Source: Thiotrichaceae bacterium (GTDB taxonomy: Bacteria; Pseudomonadota; Gammaproteobacteria; Thiotrichales; Thiotrichaceae). From it: 64,000 nucleotides of DNA. Of the stretch, positions 34,662-42,721 are shown in pieces (positions within the stretch are counted from its first letter, which is position 1; every line of letters starts with the position of its first letter). Position numbers and translations under genes: made by a program. Under the pieces are notes generated by a model. The model had not been told where the DNA came from and ran no database searches. It saw nothing but the letters and a program-made list of their open reading frames with translations. The stretch covers positions 1 through 64,000 of the forward strand of contig JAGLEV010000029.1 of assembly GCA_023144895.1 (NCBI GenBank), read 5' to 3'.

Positions 34662-35129
34662 ATGATAATCATTACAACAAAGCGACTCATCTTTATTACC
34701 ATAGCAATGGCTTTAATCTGGCTTAGCCCGATTTTATTTGATGGTCATAAACTAAAACCTTATACCTCTGATGGCTGTAGCTCATTCCCTGATGGCACAA
34801 TCAGCCAACGCTCGCTTTGGGCTGATTGTTGTTTTGCCCATGATATTGCTTATTGGCAAGGGGGAACAAAACAACAGAAAACGACTGTCGATGAAAATCT
34901 AGCAAAATGTGTCAGTAAAACAGGTAGCCCACATATTGCTAAGCTCATGTTAAATGGTGTTAAAGTCGGTGGATCTGCTTACTTCCCTACTTCTTTTCGA
35001 TGGGGTTATGGCTGGCATTATCCACGAACATATCAACCCCTAAGCAGTGAAGAGAAACAGATGATTATTGATCAACTGGAGAAACAACAGCGAGTTGTGG
35101 AAGCTTTACAGAAACGATTGTTACCATAA
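34662..35129 (+). CDS. phospholipase A2-like exported protein
   Basis: A 155-aa protein with an N-terminal signal or anchor helix (residues 8-24). The centre has DGCSSFPDG, then WADCCFAHDIAYWQGGT: the CCxxHD arrangement (Cys56-Cys57-Phe-Ala-His60-Asp61) is that of secretory phospholipase A2 catalytic helices, where His-Asp is the active pair. Two further cysteines (Cys39 and Cys82) could complete disulfides. The C-terminal third is a charged helix. Activity cannot be shown from sequence; conserved bacterial proteins of this kind are uncharacterised. It follows the nucleosidase gene by five bases. Confidence 0.8.
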   Translation: MIIITTKRLIFITIAMALIWLSPILFDGHKLKPYTSDGCSSFPDGTISQRSLWADCCFAHDIAYWQGGTKQQKTTVDENLAKCVSKTGSPHIAKLMLNGVKVGGSAYFPTSFRWGYGWHYPRTYQPLSSEEKQMIIDQLEKQQRVVEALQKRLLP

Positions 35130-35352
35130 GATAATAATGATTCAAATGATGCATCAAGACTTCTAGGGTTCAATTTAAGATTTAGACTATTTAAATTTTA
35201 CTTACACATCAATAGATTACTTCCTAAGATCAAAAATTCAAAAATCATTTCAACACACTCATCCAAATAAGTTTGACTAACTTCCAGTACTCTGCAACTA
35301 TTTTAACCACAAAAAAGGGCTTTAATCTCGTTTCTTAATAAAAATAATAATT
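35130..35352. other. 223-base gap before the polysaccharide/partner-switch cluster
   Basis: No open frame with a ribosome-binding site. AT-rich; must carry the promoter of the seven-gene cluster. I could not pick a convincing -35/-10 pair, nor a sigma-54 site. Confidence 0.3.
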
Positions 35353-36525
35353 ATGAATATACTTGTTGTAGACGATGCTGCTGATATGAGAATGATTATC
35401 AGGCAACTGTTAATTCAGCTAGGTCATACGGTTGATACTGCTATTGATGGTGAAGATGCATGGACAAAAATTCTTGAAGGAAACTATCAGACAATTGTCT
35501 GTGATTGGATCATGCCGAAACTTGATGGGCTTGAACTATGTAAGCGTATTCGCTCTCATGATTTTGATAGTTATCTCTATATTATTCTATTAACAGGTAT
35601 GTCAGGCAAACAAAACCTTATTAGTGCGCTTGATGCTGGGACTGATGATTTTGCTACCAAACCTGTCAGTAAAGCAGAGCTTCAAGTGCGCTTATGTGCA
35701 GCCCATCGTGTTCTCACACTAGAGCACTCCTTAGCTAAGAAAAATGCAGCTCTAATTGAGATGAATCGGCATATTGATGAAGATCTTAGAAATGCTTATA
35801 TCACCCAAAGAAACCTCCTTCCAGCGCCTATTAGAAATAACAAATTAACCACTTCATGGCTATACGAACCCGCTATTTTTGTTGGTGGTGATACATTTAA
35901 TTATTACTCTCCTACAGAAGATTTATTAGTCTTTTTTAGCCTTGATATTTCAGGGCATGGAATATCAGCGGCGATGCTATCCATGTCACTACAATCGTCA
36001 ATGTCATTAAAAAGAGGACTTTATGGCAATCCTGTGCGCCATGACACAATTTATGACATGCCGAGTACTTTTGCTAAAAATGCCAATAAATTAGTACTAG
36101 AAAATGAATCGAGTCACTATCTGACCATGATCTTTGGCATTGTCGATTTCAAAGAGAAAGAAATTCACTTTGTACAAGCAGGGCATCCCTACCCATTATT
36201 CTATAAAGCTCAAGAAAAACAGCTAGAAGAAATAAAAATAACGGGCTTCCCTATTGGCTTATTTGCAGAAGCTGAATACGAAACACAGCATTTATCTTTC
36301 GCTAGTGGAGATAAATTCATCTTATATTCGGATGGTATCAGTGAAAATGATTCTGTCATCAACAATGCTCCACTAGAGGGAGATAATCTCATTGAGCATT
36401 TTGAACAGATTAAAGAAAAACCAGCCGCTGAAATAACCGAGCATGTTCACAAGCATTGGCTCTCTGAGGAACAGATGAAATCGCTTCCTGATGATCTAAG
36501 CCTGCTAGTACTAGAATTCCAATAA
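35353..36525 (+). CDS. response regulator with PP2C (SpoIIE-type) phosphatase
   Basis: 390-aa RsbU/HsbR-like switch protein. The receiver covers residues 1-120 with acidic pair Asp7-Asp8, phospho-acceptor Asp51 (CDWIMPK), Thr81 and Lys103. A helical linker (120-150) leads to a SpoIIE phosphatase with FVGGDTFNYY near 175 (Asp metal ligand), SLDISGHGISAAMLSMSL, VQAGHPYPLFY, LYSDGISEN and DDLSLLVLE. It should dephosphorylate the STAS protein encoded next once its receiver is phosphorylated. The likely phosphodonor, a hybrid histidine kinase, is encoded at the other end of the same cluster. No kinase domain is fused, unlike Pseudomonas HsbR. Confidence 0.92.
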   Translation: MNILVVDDAADMRMIIRQLLIQLGHTVDTAIDGEDAWTKILEGNYQTIVCDWIMPKLDGLELCKRIRSHDFDSYLYIILLTGMSGKQNLISALDAGTDDFATKPVSKAELQVRLCAAHRVLTLEHSLAKKNAALIEMNRHIDEDLRNAYITQRNLLPAPIRNNKLTTSWLYEPAIFVGGDTFNYYSPTEDLLVFFSLDISGHGISAAMLSMSLQSSMSLKRGLYGNPVRHDTIYDMPSTFAKNANKLVLENESSHYLTMIFGIVDFKEKEIHFVQAGHPYPLFYKAQEKQLEEIKITGFPIGLFAEAEYETQHLSFASGDKFILYSDGISENDSVINNAPLEGDNLIEHFEQIKEKPAAEITEHVHKHWLSEEQMKSLPDDLSLLVLEFQ

Positions 36526-36563
36526 AACCAGCCAACACAATCAATAATAAAAGGATAATAACC

Positions 36564-36911
36564 ATGAACTTACAAATAAAAAACGAAGAGTCATTTACTC
36601 TCGTTACCTTAGATGAAACACGCTTAGATGCTTCTATTGCAGCAGATTTCAAAAAACAAATGGAAGAAATCATTGATGCGGGAAATAACGAAATTATCCT
36701 TGATATTAGTGCTTTAAACTTTATGGATAGCAGTAGCCTAGGTGCAATGGTTGCCGTATTAAAGAAAATTGGTACTCAAGGAAAACTGATCATTAGTGGT
36801 GCTTCAGGTGTGGTATTAGACTTGTTCAAACTCACTCGTATGGATCAAATATTCATTTTAGAAAAAACAGTAGATCAAGCAAAAGAACAGTTTGAAACAT
36901 TGAGTGCATAA
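36564..36911 (+). CDS. STAS anti-sigma factor antagonist
   Basis: A 115-aa single STAS domain of the SpoIIAA/RsbV/HsbA kind. The phosphorylatable serine lies in the conserved turn NFMDSSSLGAM; by alignment to SpoIIAA it is Ser57. Preceding LDISALNFMDS is canonical. SD AAAAGGATAA is strong. It is flanked by the PP2C phosphatase and the RsbW-like kinase, i.e. a full partner-switching triad. Unphosphorylated STAS would bind the kinase or another target. Confidence 0.93.
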   Translation: MNLQIKNEESFTLVTLDETRLDASIAADFKKQMEEIIDAGNNEIILDISALNFMDSSSLGAMVAVLKKIGTQGKLIISGASGVVLDLFKLTRMDQIFILEKTVDQAKEQFETLSA

Positions 36912-36938
36912 AATAGTCAGTCTCAGGGGGAGGTAGTA

Positions 36939-37361
36939 ATGACACAGTATTCTATTGTGAGTGATTTTTCTAATGTCAGTATTCTTGCTGAACAATTTAC
37001 TGAATTCTGTCAGCAAAACCATATCGTTACTGATGTGATATCACGGCTAGAATTAGCGTTAGTTGAAAGTGTTAATAATATTATTGAACATGCTTATAAA
37101 GATCAGAGTGGCATGATTGATGCCAGCTTTTTAGTCACATCAAAAGAGCTGGTCATTACACTGGTTGATCAAGGCAAGCCACCCTCTGGAACTGCACTAT
37201 TAGACACTAGCCCCCTACCCGATATTAACCTTCTTCCTGAAGGGGGTTGGGGCTTAGGTTTAATCCAAACATTAACGGATCATTTTGAAGTCAGCCAAAA
37301 TCAAGGAGTCAATACGACCAAGCTGACTAAATATTTAAGTGAGGATGACCGAGTACAGTGA
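36939..37361 (+). CDS. RsbW-like serine kinase / anti-sigma factor
   Basis: 140-aa GHKL ATPase of the HATPase_c_2 type. N-box ALVESVNNIIEHAY (Glu43, Asn46, Asn47, His51), G1 box LVDQGKP and G2 box GGWGLGLIQ are intact, so ATP binding and kinase activity are expected. Partner-switch kinases phosphorylate the STAS protein and sequester a target, in Bacillus a sigma factor; no sigma factor gene is in the window, so the target may be elsewhere or not a sigma factor. The stop TGA overlaps the GTG start of the GH2 gene (GTGA), tying the switch to polysaccharide functions in one translational unit. SD GGGGGAGG is excellent. Confidence 0.92.
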   Translation: MTQYSIVSDFSNVSILAEQFTEFCQQNHIVTDVISRLELALVESVNNIIEHAYKDQSGMIDASFLVTSKELVITLVDQGKPPSGTALLDTSPLPDINLLPEGGWGLGLIQTLTDHFEVSQNQGVNTTKLTKYLSEDDRVQ

Positions 37362-39550
37362 AGCACTTAACACCCTATCTCTTCATTAGTTTTATTTTTA
37401 TCATACTCAATGGCTGTACAACAACAGACCCTACCAGCAAAGTCGATCATCAAACTCAAAACTCTGCACGATCAACGCTAAACCTAGACGGTCAATGGCA
37501 ATTTTTTATTCCACAAAAAGAGAATAAAAAAGGTCGATGGCAAACTATCCAAGTCCCTGCTAATTGGTATAAACAAGGCTTTGATATTAGTGGCAAGGCA
37601 TGGTACCGAAAGTCATTTCACCTTAATAAAAAACAACAAAATAAAAAGATTACCTTAGAATTTCATGGTGCGGACTACTTTAGTCAAGTCTGGATTAATG
37701 ATCATTATATTGGTCAGCATGAAGGTTATTTTCAACGTTTTAGCTTCAGTATCGATCCTCAGTACCTCCATGAAGGTGCTAATAAGATATTAGTAAAAGT
37801 TAATAGCCCTACTGAGAAACCTGAAGATTTTTCATTAAATAAACGATTAATTAAAGGCATATTCTCTCACCATGATACTCGTCCAGGTGGTGCTTGGTCT
37901 AAACGAGGACAAGAAAAGAATACCGGTGGATTATGGAATTCTGTTCAACTGCATTTTACGCAAAAAGTCTTTGCTCAGCAGATCATTGCTCGACCTTATC
38001 AAGCCAAAGATAAAACATGGCAACTAAAGGTTAAGTTAAAACTGAGTCACTCATTACCACAGGGAAGCACTATTCAGTGGCAACTACATCCAGATAACCA
38101 TCAAGGTGAACATTTTTCAGGTAATGCAAATCAACAATATTTTACTATCAATGTCAAACAACCCAAACTCTGGTGGCCCATTGGTCATGGTAAGCCGAAT
38201 CTTTATAAACTCTCTCTCACTATAAAGCATCAAGGCAAATCACTTGACCAAATTAAAACGCAAGTGGCTTTTCGTACAGTACAACTGGATAGTAAGAAAA
38301 TATGGCGTGTCAATGGTCAGCGCCTTATGTTATTGGGGACTAATTATATTGGTAGCCAATGGCTAAGCGAGCTAAACCGCATAAAATTACAAAAGGATAT
38401 TGCTTTAATCAAGGCAGCTAATATCAATACAATTCGTGTTCATGCACATTTATCATCACCTGATTTTTATAAGCTGTGTGATGAAAATGGCTTAATGATC
38501 TGGCAAGATTTTCCTTTGCAATGGGGTTATCAAGACACGAAAATATTTCATCAACAAGCAAGCTTACAGTTAAAAGATATGCTGGAGCAATATGCTAATC
38601 ACCCTTCTATTATCCATTGGACATTACATAATGAACCGCCATGGGATGCTAACTGGATGAAGTGGAAGTATAAAAACTATAATCCAGAGCAAAATAAAGC
38701 ACTGGATAAAAAGCTTTACGCTCAAGCAATACGTATTGATAAAAGTCGCCCTACCAGTTCTCATTCATCAACGGCTGAACATCCTTGGCTAGGTTGGTAC
38801 TCAGGGCACTGGTTAGATTATGCCAAACCGACCAAGCAAGCTTTTATTGCCGAATATGGCGCGCAGGCATTGCCAGATATTGCTTCTTTAGAAAAAATAA
38901 TGGGTAAAAACCTGCAATTACCTGAGAAGTCTAAGGATTGGAAATCATGGCAGGAATGGAAATATCATAATTTTCAACCAAAAGAATCCTTTAAGATTGC
39001 CAAGATTAAACAGGGTAAAACCGTCAATGAGTTGATTAAAAATACTCAGGCTTATCAATCACAATTAATCCAGCTTGCAGCCGAGTCTTATCGCCGTCAA
39101 AGTTATCAGCCTGTTAGCTCACTATTTCAATTTATGTTTGTAGAAAATTGGGAGTCAATGAACTGGGCAATTGTTGACTATTGGCGTAAACCAAAACCTG
39201 CTTATGAACAACTTAAAATAGCCTACCAGCCTATTCTGCCCAGCCTAGAATGGAATAAGGTAGATTATCCCTTAGGTAAGCCAGTGACTATTGGACTTTG
39301 GGCTTTAAATGACAGCATCACGAGTTATAAAAAGGTTCAATATAAGGTCGAACTCCTGTATAAAAATAATACAATACAGACGAAACTATTAAGCTTTGAT
39401 ATGGGAAGAGACACCCATCATAAGATCAACACTTTTACAGCAGGGGTAAAAGGTGTTGGTAAATATACAATAAAAGCACAATTAATTGCTAAGGATAAGA
39501 CAGTACTAGGGTATAACAACTACACCTTTCATGTACGCCCTGTTCCGTAA
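37358..39550 (+). CDS. glycoside hydrolase family 2 lipoprotein
   Basis: A 730-aa exported hydrolase, GTG start overlapping the upstream stop. The signal ends in NGC, a lipobox with acylated Cys20, so it is a membrane-anchored lipoprotein. Order: sugar-binding jelly roll (about 55-210: GKAWYRKSFHL..., DYFSQVWINDHYIGQHEGYFQRFSF), immunoglobulin-like domain to 310, TIM barrel (315-620) with acid/base Glu in HWTLHNEPPWD and nucleophile Glu in FIAEYGAQALP, and a C-terminal beta domain. Resembles beta-glucuronidase/beta-galactosidase/mannosidase groups; the exact substrate is not readable. Placed next to a GT2 synthase, it could trim or release the polymer being made. Confidence 0.9.
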   Translation: MKHLTPYLFISFIFIILNGCTTTDPTSKVDHQTQNSARSTLNLDGQWQFFIPQKENKKGRWQTIQVPANWYKQGFDISGKAWYRKSFHLNKKQQNKKITLEFHGADYFSQVWINDHYIGQHEGYFQRFSFSIDPQYLHEGANKILVKVNSPTEKPEDFSLNKRLIKGIFSHHDTRPGGAWSKRGQEKNTGGLWNSVQLHFTQKVFAQQIIARPYQAKDKTWQLKVKLKLSHSLPQGSTIQWQLHPDNHQGEHFSGNANQQYFTINVKQPKLWWPIGHGKPNLYKLSLTIKHQGKSLDQIKTQVAFRTVQLDSKKIWRVNGQRLMLLGTNYIGSQWLSELNRIKLQKDIALIKAANINTIRVHAHLSSPDFYKLCDENGLMIWQDFPLQWGYQDTKIFHQQASLQLKDMLEQYANHPSIIHWTLHNEPPWDANWMKWKYKNYNPEQNKALDKKLYAQAIRIDKSRPTSSHSSTAEHPWLGWYSGHWLDYAKPTKQAFIAEYGAQALPDIASLEKIMGKNLQLPEKSKDWKSWQEWKYHNFQPKESFKIAKIKQGKTVNELIKNTQAYQSQLIQLAAESYRRQSYQPVSSLFQFMFVENWESMNWAIVDYWRKPKPAYEQLKIAYQPILPSLEWNKVDYPLGKPVTIGLWALNDSITSYKKVQYKVELLYKNNTIQTKLLSFDMGRDTHHKINTFTAGVKGVGKYTIKAQLIAKDKTVLGYNNYTFHVRPVP

Positions 39551-39579
39551 CAATCTGTTATTACAATAAAAATATTATT

Positions 39580-41400
39580 ATGGGCTTCTACTTCGACAAA
39601 TACGAAAATCGTATTCCTGAGCCACCATTGGCTCATAATCCTAAACTAGAATTAGTTTGGCAATACTTCGCTGTTATGGCACTTATCGTTGGTGCATGGT
39701 ATCTCTATTGGCGCTGGACTGAATCGCTGAATATGGCTGCATTGTGGTATGCCGTTCCCTTAGTCTTAGCAGAAACAGGGGCTTATATTGGCTTAGGCTT
39801 GTTTATTTTCAATCTTTGGAAAGTACGTGATACCGAGCCACAGTTAGCACCTCATTTTCTCAATGAAGTGGTAAGCCATGAGGACAAAAAAGATCGAATA
39901 ATCAATGTTGATGTTTACTTTCCAACCTATGATGAAGATCCTGAGCTGGTTCGGTTAAGCATCCAAGATGCCAAGAAGATCAATAACCCCATGCAGGTCA
40001 ATATCAGCATTCACGTATTGGATGATGGTAGCCGTGAAGCCATGGAAAAGGTCTCTAAGGAAGAAGGGGTTAATTATATTTCTCGCCCTGATAACACAGG
40101 CTACAAAGCGGGCAACTTGCGTAATGCAATGGAACAAACCAATGGTGATTTCTTAGTTATTTGTGATGCAGATACCCGTCCTTTTCCCACCTTATTAGAA
40201 AATACCTTAGGTTACTTCCGAGATACGAGTGTGGCATGGGTACAAACACCACAATGGTTCTTTGATATTCCTGAAGGTAAGCCACTAGAAAATGTCTTAG
40301 AAAAGTATCTTTCTAAAACAGGACGCTTTCTTGGTAAGGGTATTCAAAAAATAGTAGGAGAAATTCGAGTCGGTGAAGATCCTTTCGTTAATGATCCAAA
40401 AATGTTTTATGACGTAATCCAGCGTCGTCGTAATTGGTGTAATGGCTCATTCTGTTGCGGTGCGGGTTCTATCCATCGACGTGAAGCAATTATGGAAGCA
40501 GCACTTAAAGGCTATGCAGACCAAATCGACAAGCAAAGTAAACAACATGAGAAAGCGTTTGCTAAATCGATGGGTGTTAAAACACTAAATGAAACTCAAC
40601 AGCGTCAGATTCGTCAAAAAGCCTTATTTGAGAATGAATTTACTCCCTATAAATTTCATGTTTCCGAGGATATTTACACCTCTATTGTATTGCATTCTGA
40701 TCCTGATCGAAATTGGAAATCAGTCATGCATCCTGCGGTTGAGTCAAAAATGTTATCACCACAAGACTTACTCACATGGACAATTCAACGCTTTAAATAT
40801 GCGGGTGGGACACTGGATATCACCAAAAATGATAATCCCATCTTTCGTAAAGGTATGTCATTACCTCGTCGGCTCATGTATGCCGCGACTATTTGGTCTT
40901 ACTTAGGTGGTATTTGGAATGCAATGTTCCTTATTGCTCCAGTGGTGTACTTGTTTACGGCTATTTCTCCCGTCGCTAGTTTCTCACTCGATTTTTATGT
41001 CCATATTTTACCCTTTCTTATTTTGACAGAAATTGCCTTTATGTTAGGCGGCTGGGGGCTGAAAGGCTATCCATCCAAAGCTTCCTATTTGGCATTTTTT
41101 CCAACAAATTTACGCGCGCTATGGACAGTAATGCAAGGAAAAACCATTAGCTTTCCTGTAACACCGAAATCAAGACAGGAAGGCAACTTTATTAATCTTG
41201 CCATACCGCAAACCGTCATTGTCATCCTAACCCTTGTTGGAATTGCCTATGCAGGCACCCAATTAGCATTAGGTACTGGCAACTATGACACGAATGGATT
41301 GATATTAAATACCTTTTGGGGTCTTAATAATATTTTAGCACTCAGTAGCATTATTTTTGCTGCTTTTTGGAAGCCAGAGCAGGATGAAACAGCATCATGA
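39580..41400 (+). CDS. membrane glycosyltransferase family 2, cellulose-synthase-like
   Basis: 606-aa polysaccharide synthase of the inner membrane. Two N-terminal membrane helices (about 27-80), the cytosolic GT2 domain (100-400) with VDVYFPTYDEDPELV, the sugar-nucleotide DxD as CDADTRPF, TPQWFFD and SEDIYTS (the TED-like general base), then four to five helices to 600. The position of the usual QxxRW is taken by QRFKYAGG, a departure from BcsA. There is no PilZ domain at the C-terminus, so it lacks the c-di-GMP switch of cellulose synthase. The start has no SD. Its stop overlaps the DUF3131 gene start (ATGA). Confidence 0.92.
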   Translation: MGFYFDKYENRIPEPPLAHNPKLELVWQYFAVMALIVGAWYLYWRWTESLNMAALWYAVPLVLAETGAYIGLGLFIFNLWKVRDTEPQLAPHFLNEVVSHEDKKDRIINVDVYFPTYDEDPELVRLSIQDAKKINNPMQVNISIHVLDDGSREAMEKVSKEEGVNYISRPDNTGYKAGNLRNAMEQTNGDFLVICDADTRPFPTLLENTLGYFRDTSVAWVQTPQWFFDIPEGKPLENVLEKYLSKTGRFLGKGIQKIVGEIRVGEDPFVNDPKMFYDVIQRRRNWCNGSFCCGAGSIHRREAIMEAALKGYADQIDKQSKQHEKAFAKSMGVKTLNETQQRQIRQKALFENEFTPYKFHVSEDIYTSIVLHSDPDRNWKSVMHPAVESKMLSPQDLLTWTIQRFKYAGGTLDITKNDNPIFRKGMSLPRRLMYAATIWSYLGGIWNAMFLIAPVVYLFTAISPVASFSLDFYVHILPFLILTEIAFMLGGWGLKGYPSKASYLAFFPTNLRALWTVMQGKTISFPVTPKSRQEGNFINLAIPQTVIVILTLVGIAYAGTQLALGTGNYDTNGLILNTFWGLNNILALSSIIFAAFWKPEQDETAS

Positions 41401-42710
41401 ATATTAAGCAAAACCTAACACGAGCACGCTCACATATTATTTTCATATTAGCAATGATCAGTGCCTTCTCATTAGTTATTGCTTTGGAGAAAATAGAATT
41501 TGATCAACGTGTCAGTGATCATGTTGATGTGAAAGACATGGTGCAAGTACCAATGGCAGCAAGTCGTGACCTCACCGCTGATGAGCTAAACGCGGCACAT
41601 ATTGCTTGGCAATATTTTAAAAATAACACGATTGATAAAACGGGTATGGTGAACTCAGTTGATAATTATGAGGCATCAACCATGTGGGATACTGCCTCTT
41701 ATATGATGGGGCTAATTTCTGCTGAGCGACTCAATATTATTAAGAAAGATGAGTTCTATGACCGTTCCAAACGTTTGCTCATTAGCCTTGCTAAAATGCC
41801 ACTCTATAATAATAAATTACCCAATAAATCCTATAATACCCAAAGCTTAGCTATGGTGGATTATGGCAATAAAGCAGCACCTGAGGGGATTGGCTGGTCT
41901 GCTATTGATGTGGGTAGAATCATGATTCCGCTTAATATTATGGTATGGAATTATCCTGAACTTACCCCATTAGTACGCAATGTGACTAATTATTGGGAGC
42001 TAAGTGCTTTATTAAAAAAAGGCAACCTTATTGGTGCATTACGCAAAGGGCGTAAAACAGATTATTTACAAGAAGGTCGCTTAGGCTATGAAGAGTATGC
42101 GGCAAAATCTCTACAACTGATGGGCTTAGATGTCAGTACCGCAATTGACTATAAAACATGGCTTAACTATATTGAAATTCATGGTCTAAAAATCCCTACA
42201 GATGCTCGAACTCCTGAAGAATTTCATGCACATAACTATGTGGTCAGTGAGCCTTATATCTTAGGTCAATTTGAATATGGCTGGGATCAGGTATCGAAAG
42301 AATTTGCTGAACGTGTTTATTTAGCACAGCAACGTCATTATGAGCTTACTGATGAGTTAACAGCCGTCAGTGAGGATAATATCGATCAGCCTCCCTACTT
42401 TGTGTACAACACCGTATTTACTGATGGTAAGGCTTGGAATACGATTACGGATACGGGAGCAGATGCCAGTGAATTTAAAACAATATCAACTAAGGCAGTC
42501 TTTGGCTGGCATATGATTTTTGAAAATGACTATACGCGCTTGTTAATGGCGACAGTGAAAGACTTACACGATCCTAAAAGAGGGTGGTATTCTGGTCAAT
42601 ATCAAGTCAGTGGCAAGCCGAATAAAGCCATTACTGCCAATACCAATGGCATTATTCTTGAATCTTTAGCCTATAAAAAGTTTGGTTCATTAATCTCTAT
42701 GAGCAAATAA
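41397..42710 (+). CDS. DUF3131 exported protein
   Basis: A 437-aa protein with an N-terminal membrane helix (14-31) and a periplasmic DUF3131 domain: AAHIAWQYFKNNTIDKTGMVNSVDNYEASTMWDTASYMMGLISAERL, then QSLAMVDYGN, GWSAIDVGRIMIPLNIM, and a C-terminal WNTITDTGADASEFKTISTKAVFGWHMIF and RGWYSGQYQ. The pattern of alternating helices and conserved acids is that of (alpha/alpha)-barrel glucoamylase-like enzymes, so a polysaccharide-processing role is plausible but not demonstrated. Coupled by ATGA to the GT2 synthase, which argues for direct cooperation. Confidence 0.88.
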   Translation: MNIKQNLTRARSHIIFILAMISAFSLVIALEKIEFDQRVSDHVDVKDMVQVPMAASRDLTADELNAAHIAWQYFKNNTIDKTGMVNSVDNYEASTMWDTASYMMGLISAERLNIIKKDEFYDRSKRLLISLAKMPLYNNKLPNKSYNTQSLAMVDYGNKAAPEGIGWSAIDVGRIMIPLNIMVWNYPELTPLVRNVTNYWELSALLKKGNLIGALRKGRKTDYLQEGRLGYEEYAAKSLQLMGLDVSTAIDYKTWLNYIEIHGLKIPTDARTPEEFHAHNYVVSEPYILGQFEYGWDQVSKEFAERVYLAQQRHYELTDELTAVSEDNIDQPPYFVYNTVFTDGKAWNTITDTGADASEFKTISTKAVFGWHMIFENDYTRLLMATVKDLHDPKRGWYSGQYQVSGKPNKAITANTNGIILESLAYKKFGSLISMSK

Positions 42711-42721
42711 GCTATCGGATC

